In this document: piece after piece, positions 1 to 6,586 of the stretch
Layout of the letters: each line of letters opens with the position of its first letter
Position numbering within the stretch: position 1 is the first letter of the stretch
NCBI GenBank assembly: GCA_004558865.1
Contig: SFCY01000116.1
Span: 1-7,145 of the forward strand
DNA: 7,145 bases
Reading direction: 5' to 3'
Origin: Bacteroidales bacterium
Lineage (GTDB): Bacteria > Bacteroidota > Bacteroidia > Bacteroidales > Bacteroidaceae
Position numbers and translations under genes: made by a program
The notes under the pieces: generated by a model
Told to the model about the DNA's origin: nothing
The model's database searches: none
Seen by the model: the letters and a program-made list of their open reading frames with translations, nothing else

Positions 1-15
1 AAACAACGAGCGTAG

Positions 16-39
16 CCCTTGCATCGCAGCAAGGGTTTT
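16..39 (+). terminator. Possible intrinsic terminator (left edge)
   Basis: A perfect 7-bp stem, CCCTTGC (16-22) with GCAAGGG (29-35), encloses a 6-base loop and is followed directly by TTTT, with another T-run a few bases on. This fits a rho-independent terminator for a plus-strand gene to the left of the window. A reading frame open from base 2 to a TAA at 65-67 passes through the hairpin. If that frame were real coding sequence, the hairpin would be inside it. Confidence 0.5.
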
Positions 40-89
40 ACTGGTTTTTGTTACAATAGAATCCTAAATTCAACCGTAAAGTTCCGCAC

Positions 90-109
90 AGCGGATATTG
101 TCCGCTTTT
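90..109 (+). terminator. Second possible intrinsic terminator
   Basis: The stem AGCGGA (90-95) pairs with TCCGCT (101-106) around a 5-base loop, and T residues run to 109. It is short but GC-rich enough to be plausible. It lies about 50 bases after the first hairpin, as in a tandem terminator for an upstream plus-strand gene. Confidence 0.4.
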
Positions 110-167
110 CTAAGTTCTTATATAAGAGAATTGAGCTGAAGCGAGGGCAGTCACATCAAAAAATGAA

Positions 168-191
168 AGAACGATATTGTGTTGTCGTTCT
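168..191. other. Inverted repeat / hairpin
   Basis: AGAACGATA (168-176) pairs with TGTCGTTCT (183-191) in a 9-bp stem with one G-T pair and a 6-base loop. A short T-run follows at 197-200, after CGCCC. Its role is unknown. It could be another transcript end or part of an intergenic repeat. Confidence 0.35.
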
Positions 192-356
192 CGCCCTTTT
201 GAAAAGTCCCAGATGAAATCAGTGCTGCCTGCAGCCGTTTGCAGAAAGAGGATGAGACGCATTCCTAAAACGTCCGCAAACAGCAATCGATATAATAAAG
301 TGGGGTAATCAACCGGTTGGTCAAGACCCAAAATACAGAGAAAAAAAACAGCGAGT

Positions 357-386
357 AAAAGCGGGAAGAGTTATTTTCCCGCTTTT
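357..386 (-). terminator. Intrinsic terminator of mlaF, overlapping its stop codon
   Basis: On the minus strand AAAAGCGGGAA (386-376) pairs perfectly over 11 bp with TTCCCGCTTTT (367-357) around an 8-base loop. A run of eight T follows about nine bases later (348-341). The mlaF stop codon TAA (373-371) lies in the loop, and the last codons (Lys-Ala-Gly-Lys) form the ascending arm. The hairpin ends the mla transcript and shows that no further gene belongs to this operon downstream. Confidence 0.8.
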
Positions 387-1153
387 CTTCTCTCTTCCCT
401 TTCGGCCATCTCCTTCATCTTGCGGCTGAGGTCGCTGGCGAAGACGAGGTCGTTGAGACGCTTGTTGGTCGACTCCAGCACCTGATCCTTGTTGCCCATC
501 CACTCCACGTGGCCTTGGTAGATGAAGAGGATGCTCTCGCCGATGCCCAACACGGAGTTCATGTCGTGGGTATTGATGATGGTGGTGATGTTCTGCTCAT
601 GGGTGATGCCCGAGAGGAGCTCGTCTATCACAAGCGAAGTCTTCGGGTCCAGTCCCGAATTGGGCTCGTCGCAGAACAGGTATTTTGGCTTGAGGGATAT
701 GGCGCGGGCGATGGCCACACGCTTCTGCATACCTCCCGAGATCTCACTGGGATACTTGTTCTCGGCTCCCGTCAGGTTGACGCGTGCCAGACAATCACGT
801 CCCCGCTGCTGGCGCTCGCGCAGATTCATGTTGGAGAACATGTCCAAGGGAAACATGACGTTCTCCAGCACGGTGAGCGAGTCGAAGAGGGCGGAGCCTT
901 GAAACACCATTCCCATCTCACGCCTCATGGCGGCCTTGCCTTTCTTGGTCATGTTGACGAAGCTGCGCCCGTCGTAGAGCACCTCGCCGCTCGTTGGGTC
1001 AAGCAGCCCGATGAGGTTCTTCATCAGCACAGTCTTGCCCGAGCCCGACTGTCCGATGACAAGATTGGTCTTGCCCTGCTCGAAACGCGCGTTGATGTCG
1101 AACAGCACCGTCTTGTCCTCAAACGATTTGGTAAGATTCTTCACTTCTATCAT
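371..1153 (-). CDS. mlaF: MlaF-like ABC transporter ATP-binding protein (phospholipid transport)
   Basis: This is the ATPase of an MlaFE-type ABC transporter, which moves phospholipids between the inner membrane and the periplasmic MCE carrier to maintain outer-membrane lipid asymmetry. The 260-residue protein is near the usual family length and has every nucleotide-binding motif: Walker A GQSGSGKT (34-41), Q-loop Gln85 in MVFQGSALFDSLTV, signature ISGGMQ (138-143), Walker B YLFCDEP (158-164) with catalytic Glu163, D-loop SGLDP (166-170) and H-loop His196. The SALFDSLTV stretch after the Q-loop and the ISGGMQKR signature favour the MlaF/Ttg2A branch over generic ABC ATPases. It begins 3 bases after the permease stop codon, so the two are probably translationally coupled. 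A charged tail rich in Lys, Glu and Arg ends the protein inside a terminator hairpin. No mlaD, mlaB or mlaC is adjacent. The family call is firm; the substrate is inferred from family. Confidence 0.9.
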   Translation of the reverse strand: MIEVKNLTKSFEDKTVLFDINARFEQGKTNLVIGQSGSGKTVLMKNLIGLLDPTSGEVLYDGRSFVNMTKKGKAAMRREMGMVFQGSALFDSLTVLENVMFPLDMFSNMNLRERQQRGRDCLARVNLTGAENKYPSEISGGMQKRVAIARAISLKPKYLFCDEPNSGLDPKTSLVIDELLSGITHEQNITTIINTHDMNSVLGIGESILFIYQGHVEWMGNKDQVLESTNKRLNDLVFASDLSRKMKEMAEREERRKAGK

Positions 1154-1156
1154 AGG

Positions 1157-1915
1157 TCACGATAGCATTTGGGTGAGAAACACGTCACTGAACAGGATCA
1201 GCACGCTCGACGACACCACAGCGTCGGTCGAGGCCTTGCCCACCTCCACGGAGCCTCCCTCGACGGTGTAGCCGAAGTAGCTCGACACACTGGCGATGAT
1301 GAAGGCAAAGAAGAGGCTCTTGATGATGCTCATCCACACAAACCACTGGTTGAAGGAATGCTGCAAGCCCAGCGTCAAATCGTCGGGCGGCATCATGTGG
1401 CCGACAAAGGCAGTGGCGTAGGCGCCGACGATGCCCATCGCCGAGGAGAAAATCACGAGGAACGGCATGATGGTCACAAGGCCGAAAATCTTGGGCAGAA
1501 TCAAGTAGTTGGCAGAGTTCACGCCCATGATGTCGAGCGCGTCAATCTGCTGGGTCACGCGCATCGTGCCAAGCTCCGAGGCGATGTTGCTGCCCACCTT
1601 GCCCGCGAGAATCAGACACATGATGGAGCTGGAGAACTCCAGGAGCATGATCTCACGCGTGGTGTAGCCCGTGGTCCAACGGGGCATCCACGGACTCTGG
1701 ATGTTCACCTTCATCTGGATGCAGATGACGGCGCCAATGAAAAACGAGATGAGCAGCACAATGCCAATGGAGTCGACACCCAACTGGGACATCTCCTTGA
1801 CATAGCGTTTCAGAAACATCCTCAGACGGTCGGGCCGTTGGAAGGAGCGACCCATCAGAATCAGATAGCGGCCAAACGTGTTGAGCCACCTCAGTAGAAG
1901 CCTTGTGACAATCAT
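1157..1915 (-). CDS. mlaE: MlaE-like ABC transporter permease (phospholipid transport)
   Basis: This is the inner-membrane permease partner of the MlaF-like ATPase. From the start chosen here it has 252 residues. An amphipathic N-terminus containing TFGRYLILMGRSF corresponds to the interface helix of MlaE. Several hydrophobic segments follow: about 18 residues ending in GAVICIQM, one around LILAGKVGSNIA, one around IFGLVTIMPFLVIF, one around SIIKSLFFAFIIASV and a C-terminal one. The family hallmark AGKVGSNIASELGTMRVTQQ is present, as is the later glycine-rich stretch GYTVEGGSVEVGKASTDAVV. The frame is open to an earlier ATG at 1951, which would add 12 residues. I prefer 1915 because the -7 promoter element lies at 1928-1921, and the 1951 codon would sit in or upstream of the promoter. 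Its transcript may be nearly leaderless. Confidence 0.88.
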   Translation of the reverse strand: MIVTRLLLRWLNTFGRYLILMGRSFQRPDRLRMFLKRYVKEMSQLGVDSIGIVLLISFFIGAVICIQMKVNIQSPWMPRWTTGYTTREIMLLEFSSSIMCLILAGKVGSNIASELGTMRVTQQIDALDIMGVNSANYLILPKIFGLVTIMPFLVIFSSAMGIVGAYATAFVGHMMPPDDLTLGLQHSFNQWFVWMSIIKSLFFAFIIASVSSYFGYTVEGGSVEVGKASTDAVVSSSVLILFSDVFLTQMLS

Positions 1916-1920
1916 CGCTG

Positions 1921-1954
1921 CAAAAGTAAGCAAAATCCGTTGAAAAACCACAAA
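1921..1954 (-). promoter_or_regulatory. Bacteroidota-type promoter for mlaEF
   Basis: Reading the minus strand, TTTG (1954-1951) is followed after 22 bases by TACTTTTG (1928-1921), a match to the Bacteroidota -33/-7 consensus TTTG and TAnnTTTG. The expected transcription start falls within a few bases of the ATG at 1915, so the leader would be very short or absent. Confidence 0.6.
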
Positions 1955-2002
1955 CAGGCAAAGAGTTTTTTATTTTATAAGCGTTATTCACCTCTTTTTT
2001 AG

Positions 2003-2010
2003 TATTTTTG
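2003..2010 (+). promoter_or_regulatory. -7 promoter element for lptB
   Basis: TATTTTTG matches TAnnTTTG exactly and lies 20 bases before the lptB ATG, which gives a leader of roughly 15 bases. No clear TTTG -33 element is seen at the usual distance; the region upstream is simply AT-rich. It is divergent from the mlaEF promoter about 75 bases away. Confidence 0.55.
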
Positions 2011-2030
2011 CAATCAAAACAAATCAAGTC

Positions 2031-2888
2031 ATGGAGAAAGACCGCAACGAGGCTCCCCAGCAGGAGCAGCACTTAGTGGAATTGCGCAGTGTGGGACTCA
2101 TCAAGCGCTACGGCGCCCGCACGGTGGCCGACAACGTGAGCTTCCACGTGCGCCAAGGAGAGATCGTGGGACTGCTTGGCCCCAACGGAGCCGGCAAGAC
2201 CACCTCATTCTATATGACCACGGGACTCGTGGTGCCCAACGGCGGCCACGTCTACCTCGACGGAAAGGAAATCACCGACTATCCCGTCTACAAGCGCGCC
2301 CGGGCGGGCATCGGCTACCTGCCCCAGGAGGCCAGCGTGTTTCGCAAGCTCAGCGTGGAGGACAACATCATGTCGGTATTGGAGATGACCCAACTCACCC
2401 ACCAGCAGCAGACCGACAAGCTGGAGTCGCTCATCAAGGAGTTCAGGCTGACCAAGGTGCGCAAGAACAAGGGCGACCGCCTCTCCGGCGGCGAGCGCCG
2501 CCGCTGCGAGATCGCACGCTGCCTGGCCATCGACCCGAAGTTTGTGATGCTCGACGAGCCCTTTGCCGGCGTGGACCCCATAGCCGTGGAGGACATACAG
2601 CACATCGTCTGGCGGCTGAAATACCGCAACATAGGCATCCTCATCACCGACCACAACGTGCAGGAGACCCTCTCCATCACCGACCGTGCCTACCTGCTCT
2701 TCGAGGGCAAGATTCTCTTCAAGGGACTCCCCGAGGAGATTTCGGCCAATCCCATCGTGCGCAAGAACTATCTGAGCGACAACTTCGTCTACCGCCGCTT
2801 CCAGCCCAGCGAGGAGGACATCCAGGCCGTGGAGCGGATGAGAGGCCGCCAAGAGCCAAACGACGGCCAAGGCGGAGCCAACAGTTAG
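2031..2888 (+). CDS. lptB: LptB, LPS export ABC transporter ATP-binding protein
   Basis: LptB is the cytoplasmic ATPase of the LptB2FG complex, which extracts lipopolysaccharide from the inner membrane and drives it along the Lpt bridge to the outer membrane. Motifs read in order are Walker A GPNGAGKT (50-57), Q-loop Gln99 in GYLPQEASVFRKL, signature LSGGE (151-155) followed by RRRCEIARCL, Walker B FVMLDEP (171-177) with Glu176, D-loop FAGVDP and H-loop His208 in ILITDHNVQE. The PQEASVFRKLSV, RRRCEIAR and FAGVDP stretches are diagnostic of LptB. The 285 residues exceed the roughly 240 of the E. coli protein, through about 14 extra N-terminal residues and a charged C-terminal tail of some 30. 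It follows its own promoter element, lacks a Shine-Dalgarno sequence, and is 43 bases before the kinase gene, probably in one transcript. No other lpt gene is in the window. Confidence 0.93.
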   Translation: MEKDRNEAPQQEQHLVELRSVGLIKRYGARTVADNVSFHVRQGEIVGLLGPNGAGKTTSFYMTTGLVVPNGGHVYLDGKEITDYPVYKRARAGIGYLPQEASVFRKLSVEDNIMSVLEMTQLTHQQQTDKLESLIKEFRLTKVRKNKGDRLSGGERRRCEIARCLAIDPKFVMLDEPFAGVDPIAVEDIQHIVWRLKYRNIGILITDHNVQETLSITDRAYLLFEGKILFKGLPEEISANPIVRKNYLSDNFVYRRFQPSEEDIQAVERMRGRQEPNDGQGGANS

Positions 2889-2931
2889 ACGCGCACAATA
2901 TCCCGCCCACACCAGCGTTATCCTTACAGCC

Positions 2932-4101
2932 ATGCAGTGGACCGACAGAATCAGACAGGTAAAGATTTTCCTCGTGCTGGCCGCAGTGGTGATAGCTGTG
3001 GCCTCGCTCGTCACCTCCCACCTCCTCACCCGTGACTTGGAGCGCGAGGAGCACACGCGCATGGAGGTGTGGGCCGAGGCCATGCGCACCCTCAACACAG
3101 CCGACGAGAACACCAACCTGGGACTGGTATTGAAGGTCATCAACGAGAACAACACCATTCCCGTCATCGTGCTCGACTCCAAGGGCAACGCCCAGACATT
3201 CCGCAACATCAAGGTGAAGGGCAAGGACTATGAGGACAGCCTCAGCCATGCCGCCCAAATCGGGCGCGACCTCTTGGCCCACGGAAAGAGCATACGCATC
3301 AACCTCGACGACTCCCCCCACTCCGACTACATCGACGTGTGCTTCGACGACAGCAGCATCCTCAAGCGGCTGGCCTACTATCCCTTTGCCCAGCTGGGCG
3401 TGGTGCTGATATTCGTGGTCGTGGCCATCTTCGCCCTGCTCACGTCCAAGCGCGCCGAGCAGAACAAGGTGTGGGTGGGACTGAGCAAGGAGACCGCCCA
3501 CCAGCTCGGCACGCCCATCTCCAGCCTCATGGCGTGGGTGGAGATTCTGAAGGAGCAGTATCCCGACGATGCCCTCATACCCGAGATGAACCAGGACGTG
3601 GAGCGGCTGCAGCTCATCGCCGACCGCTTCAGCAAGATAGGCTCCCAGCCCGAGATGCAGCCCTCGAGCCTCAACGAGGTGCTGCGCCACGTGGTCGACT
3701 ACATGGACCGCCGCACCTCCAAGCGCATCAAGATGACAACCCGGCTGCCCGACCACGAGGTGATGGCGCAGATGAACCCCCACCTCTTCGAGTGGGTGGT
3801 GGAGAACCTCTGCAAGAACGCCGTCGACGCCATGGGAGGCGAGGCGGGCAGCATCACGCTCAGCGTGGACGACTCCGGGCAGAGGGTCGTCATCGACGTG
3901 GCCGACACAGGCAAGGGTATACGCAAGAAGGACATCCGCAACGTGTTCCGACCCGGATTCACCACCAAGAAGCGCGGATGGGGGCTGGGGCTGAGCCTCG
4001 CCAAGCGCATCGTGGAGGAATACCACAAGGGCAGAATCTACGTCAAGAGCAGCGAGGTGGGAAAAGGAACCACTTTCAGGATAGAACTAAAAAAGAAGTA
4101 A
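2932..4101 (+). CDS. Membrane-bound sensor histidine kinase (orphan, HAMP-less)
   Basis: This 389-residue protein should sense an envelope signal and autophosphorylate. A first membrane helix (about 12-32) and a second (about 153-171) flank a periplasmic region of roughly 120 residues with no family I recognise. The phosphoacceptor is His190 in KETAHQLGTPISSL. The catalytic domain has the N box ENLCKNAVDAM (291-301), G1 DTGKGI (325-330), an F box around F339-F343 and G2 GWGLGLSLAKRI (349-360), so it appears active. Only about 18 residues separate the second helix from His190, too few for a HAMP domain. No response regulator is encoded nearby, so its partner is unknown. The gap of 43 bases after lptB suggests co-transcription and perhaps an envelope-stress role, which is inference from position. 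The ATG at 2932 has no Shine-Dalgarno sequence, but it is the first Met before the first helix. Confidence 0.9.
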   Translation: MQWTDRIRQVKIFLVLAAVVIAVASLVTSHLLTRDLEREEHTRMEVWAEAMRTLNTADENTNLGLVLKVINENNTIPVIVLDSKGNAQTFRNIKVKGKDYEDSLSHAAQIGRDLLAHGKSIRINLDDSPHSDYIDVCFDDSSILKRLAYYPFAQLGVVLIFVVVAIFALLTSKRAEQNKVWVGLSKETAHQLGTPISSLMAWVEILKEQYPDDALIPEMNQDVERLQLIADRFSKIGSQPEMQPSSLNEVLRHVVDYMDRRTSKRIKMTTRLPDHEVMAQMNPHLFEWVVENLCKNAVDAMGGEAGSITLSVDDSGQRVVIDVADTGKGIRKKDIRNVFRPGFTTKKRGWGLGLSLAKRIVEEYHKGRIYVKSSEVGKGTTFRIELKKK

Positions 4102-4112
4102 AAAAGGCCGCA

Positions 4113-4148
4113 TTTGTGGTTAAACTATGCTAAATACTTTTACTTTTG
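4113..4148 (+). promoter_or_regulatory. Promoter candidate for the OmpA-like lipoprotein gene
   Basis: TTTG (4113-4116) and TACTTTTG (4141-4148) match the Bacteroidota consensus, though the 24-base spacer is longer than usual. A weaker second element, TAACTTTA, lies at 4172-4179. A small hairpin-forming sequence, CGGCGTTCGCCG (4151-4162), sits at the expected start of the first transcript. Either start leaves an untranslated leader of roughly 70-100 bases, rich in A and C and without a Shine-Dalgarno sequence. Confidence 0.5.
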
Positions 4149-4254
4149 GTCGGCGTTCGCCGTCAAATAAATAACTTTACAGGGTCAATCGCCCCGCAGC
4201 CAAGACAGAGCGAAACCACAACGTAAACAATAAAAACATTCCAACAGTAAGACT

Positions 4255-5136
4255 ATGATCAAAATTCAAGGAAGAAACGCCGTCCAGGGCCTCATGGTGG
4301 CCGCCCTCATGGGCTCGCTGCTGCTGGCCACATCGTGCGCCAGCAAGAAAGACTTGGAGAATTGCCGCCAGGAGAACAAGCAGCTCTCCACCGACTATCA
4401 GACCGCCAAGGAGCAGCTCGCAGCCTCGCAGGCCCGCGTGACGAGCTTGGAGGACCAGCTGGCACAGCAGAAGAAGGACTACGCCGCACTGCAGCAGAGC
4501 CTCGACAAGAGTCTGAACAACGCCAACTCCAACAACATCAACATCTCAAAACTGGTTGACCAAATCAACGAGTCGAACCAGTATATACGCCACTTGGTGG
4601 AGGTGAAGAGCAAGAGCGACTCGCTCAACATGGTGCTGACCAACAACCTCACACGCTCGCTCTCCAAGGAGGAGCTCAAGGAGGTGGACGTGCAGGTGCT
4701 CAAGGGCGTGGTCTACATCTCCTTGGCCGACAACATGCTCTACAAGAGCGGCTCCTACGAAATCAACGACCGCGCCGAGGAGACCCTTGGCAAGATTGCG
4801 AAGATCATCATGGACTATTCCGACTACGACGTGCTCATTGAGGGCAACACCGACAACGTGCCCATCAACACCACGGCAGCCTCGATGAAGAACATCCGCA
4901 ACAACTGGGACCTCTCGGCCCTGCGCGCCTCGTCGGTGGTGCAGTATCTCATCAACCGCTTCGGCGTGGCCCCCAAGCGCCTCACCGCCGGGGGACGTGG
5001 CGAGTTCAACCCCATTGCCAGCAACGACACGGAGCTTGGCCGCCAGCGCAACCGCCGCACGCAAATCATCATCACTCCCAAGCTCGACCAGTTCATGGAC
5101 CTCATCGACAAGGCTCCTGAGGACGAGAACAAGTGA
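4255..5136 (+). CDS. OmpA-family peptidoglycan-binding lipoprotein
   Basis: This is predicted to be an outer-membrane-anchored lipoprotein that grips peptidoglycan. The N-terminus is a lipoprotein signal peptide (hydrophobic to about residue 25) with lipobox LATSC, so the lipidated residue is Cys28. Residues after it (ASKKD) lack the acid-rich motif used for surface export in Bacteroidota, so it probably faces the periplasm. Residues about 33-90 form a Gln/Leu/Glu-rich coiled coil, followed by an Asn-rich linker (88-98). The OmpA C-terminal domain spans about 145-275. Asp200 in EGNTDNVPI and Arg224 in LSALRAS occupy the positions that bind diaminopimelate in this family, and LGRQRNRRTQI closes the fold. 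There is no beta-barrel, so it resembles Pal or MotB-like lipoproteins more than OmpA itself. It has its own promoter candidate, 153 bases after the kinase. Confidence 0.9.
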   Translation: MIKIQGRNAVQGLMVAALMGSLLLATSCASKKDLENCRQENKQLSTDYQTAKEQLAASQARVTSLEDQLAQQKKDYAALQQSLDKSLNNANSNNINISKLVDQINESNQYIRHLVEVKSKSDSLNMVLTNNLTRSLSKEELKEVDVQVLKGVVYISLADNMLYKSGSYEINDRAEETLGKIAKIIMDYSDYDVLIEGNTDNVPINTTAASMKNIRNNWDLSALRASSVVQYLINRFGVAPKRLTAGGRGEFNPIASNDTELGRQRNRRTQIIITPKLDQFMDLIDKAPEDENK

Positions 5137-5174
5137 CGACAAACACAACTTCAACCTCAAGACAAGACCAGACA

Positions 5175-5203
5175 AAGGGCGGGGGGCAGGACTCCCCGCC
5201 CTT
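5175..5203 (+). other. Strong GC-rich stem-loop after the OmpA-like gene
   Basis: AAGGGCGGGG (5175-5184) pairs perfectly over 10 bp with CCCCGCCCTT (5194-5203) around a 9-base loop, beginning about 40 bases after the stop codon. Only two T residues follow (the last two stem bases), so it is a poor classical terminator. It may protect the lipoprotein mRNA 3' end or partly end transcription before the MATE gene. Confidence 0.6.
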
Positions 5204-5204
5204 G

Positions 5205-5228
5205 GCTGTCGGCCCAAGGGCTGACAGC
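5205..5228 (+). promoter_or_regulatory. Hairpin just upstream of the MATE start codon
   Basis: GCTGTCGGCCC (5205-5215) pairs with GGGCTGACAGC (5218-5228) in an 11-bp stem with one G-T pair and only two bases between the arms; the innermost pairs must open to form a loop. It ends 8 bases before the ATG at 5237 and would fold in the translation initiation region of any read-through transcript. No promoter element is seen in the 100-base gap, so the MATE gene probably depends on read-through past both hairpins. Confidence 0.5.
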
Positions 5229-5236
5229 ACTCAACA

Positions 5237-6586
5237 ATGTCGAACCAGATAGACATGCTCCACGGGCCGCTGGCGGGCAAGCTGCTGAGATACGCGCTTC
5301 CCTTTGCGGCCTGTGGCATTTTGCAACAACTCTTCAACTCGGTCGATGTGGCCGTCGTGGGCCGCTTCGCCAGCAGTGAGGCCTTGGCCGCGGTGGGTGC
5401 CAACACGTTTCTCATCAACTTGATGATCAACCTGTTCATCGGCATCTCCATCGGGGCCAATGCCGTCATCGCCAACCGCATAGGCCGCCGCGACGACAAG
5501 GGCACAGCCCGCGCCGTGAGCACCACCATGCTGCTCTCGCTCATCAGCGGCTCGGTGCTCTTGGTGGTGGGGCTGGCCATAGCCCGGCCGGTGCTCCGGC
5601 TCATGGAGACGCCGCCCAACGTGATTGACGACGCCGTGCTCTATCTGCGCATCTACTTCTTGGGCGCGCCCTTCTTCCTGGTCTACAATTTCGGCGCTTC
5701 CGTGCTGCGCAGCAAGGGCGACACGCGCCGGCCGCTCTACATCCTGTTGGTGGCAGGAACCATCAACACCCTCCTCAACCTGTTTTTTGTCATCGTATGC
5801 CACATGAGCGTTGCTGGAGTGGCCATCGCCACGGCCATCAGCAACGTCTATTGCGCCTGTGCGGTGGTCCACATCCTGCGCCACGAGCCGGGAGCGTTCC
5901 AGCTCCATCCCCGCCACCTGAGGCTCCACGCGAGCGAGTGCCGCGACATTCTGCGGATAGGCATTCCCGCGGGGCTGCAGGGCTTGGTGTTCTCTTTCAG
6001 CAATGTGTTTGTGCAGTGGGCCATCAATGGCTATGGCAGTGCGGCCATAGCCGGCTCCTCGGTGGCCCAGACCTTCGAGGCCTACTGCTATTTCCTCATC
6101 GCCGCGTTTGGCGGCGCGGCCACCACCTTCATCGGGCAGTGCTACGGTGCGGGCGACGCCAGGCGCTGCCGCCGCGTCTACTGGCAGTGCATGGCCTTGG
6201 CGTTCTCGTTCTGCCTCGTGGCCAACTGGCTCTTCTATTGGCAATGGCAGCCTCTGCTCGGCCTCTTCACCGAGGACAAGGCCGTGGAGCGCTTCGCCTA
6301 CGTGCGCATGGGGTGCGTGCTGGTGTTCCAGTCCATCGCCAGCAGCTACGAGATCTCGGCCTCGGCGATGCGCGGCTTCGGCAAGTCCACCCTCCCGGCC
6401 GTGCTCACCATCTTCGGCACGTGCGTGCTGCGCTTGGTGTGGATCTTCGCCGTGTGCCCCTTCGTTCCGGGCTACGACGTGCTGCTCTATGTCTATCCCC
6501 TCTCGTGGGTCATCACGGGCATCCTGGTCTGCACCGCCTATGCCGTGGCGAGCCGCAAGGCATGGCAACTCATCGAGGAGCCATAG
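5237..6586 (+). CDS. MATE family efflux transporter
   Basis: This is a multidrug and toxic compound extrusion (MATE) antiporter, which expels drugs or other cationic compounds in exchange for Na+ or H+ across the inner membrane. The length of 449 residues and about twelve hydrophobic segments match the family. The N-terminus MSNQIDMLHGPLAGKL and the first helix with QQLFNSVDVAVVGRF (30-43) are typical of Bacteroidales members. The second half repeats the pattern (around GLQGLVFSFSNVFVQWAING and AGSSVAQTFEAYCYF), consistent with two related six-helix bundles. The ATG at 5237 is preferred over Met7 because the conserved start begins there. No regulator is adjacent and no promoter is visible; two hairpins precede it. 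The substrate cannot be told from sequence, and many such proteins have no proven drug role. Confidence 0.92.
   Translation: MSNQIDMLHGPLAGKLLRYALPFAACGILQQLFNSVDVAVVGRFASSEALAAVGANTFLINLMINLFIGISIGANAVIANRIGRRDDKGTARAVSTTMLLSLISGSVLLVVGLAIARPVLRLMETPPNVIDDAVLYLRIYFLGAPFFLVYNFGASVLRSKGDTRRPLYILLVAGTINTLLNLFFVIVCHMSVAGVAIATAISNVYCACAVVHILRHEPGAFQLHPRHLRLHASECRDILRIGIPAGLQGLVFSFSNVFVQWAINGYGSAAIAGSSVAQTFEAYCYFLIAAFGGAATTFIGQCYGAGDARRCRRVYWQCMALAFSFCLVANWLFYWQWQPLLGLFTEDKAVERFAYVRMGCVLVFQSIASSYEISASAMRGFGKSTLPAVLTIFGTCVLRLVWIFAVCPFVPGYDVLLYVYPLSWVITGILVCTAYAVASRKAWQLIEEP

Larger units (their letters stand above)
1..370. other. Left intergenic region without a convincing gene
   Basis: This AT-richer stretch lies beyond the end of the minus-strand mla pair. 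Short open frames on both strands (65 and 73 codons) show no recognisable domain and run across strong hairpins, so I do not call them genes. It holds two terminator-like hairpins near the left edge, a third hairpin at 168-191, a 10-base palindrome CAACCGGTTG at 310-319, and the mlaF terminator at its right end. The two left hairpins suggest that a plus-strand gene ends just outside the window or at its very edge. Confidence 0.6.

Noticed and set aside
2..67. Frame open from the left edge (21 codons, ending TAA) that might be the 3' end of a gene
   Set aside because: It is too short to recognise, and it runs through a perfect terminator-like hairpin at 16-35.
310..319. Palindrome CAACCGGTTG as an operator
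   Set aside because: It is a single 10-base copy with no adjacent promoter or gene start; such palindromes occur by chance.
110..331. 73-codon minus-strand frame downstream of mlaF
   Set aside because: It has no domain, signal or promoter, lies beyond the mlaF terminator and overlaps two hairpins. It is probably chance, although its sequence could belong to an intergenic repeat.
2205..4026. Long minus-strand frames (339 and 435 codons) opposite lptB and the kinase gene
   Set aside because: Their His/Val/Leu/Gly-rich translations are typical antisense shadows of GC-rich genes, and the plus-strand frames carry complete, ordered motifs.
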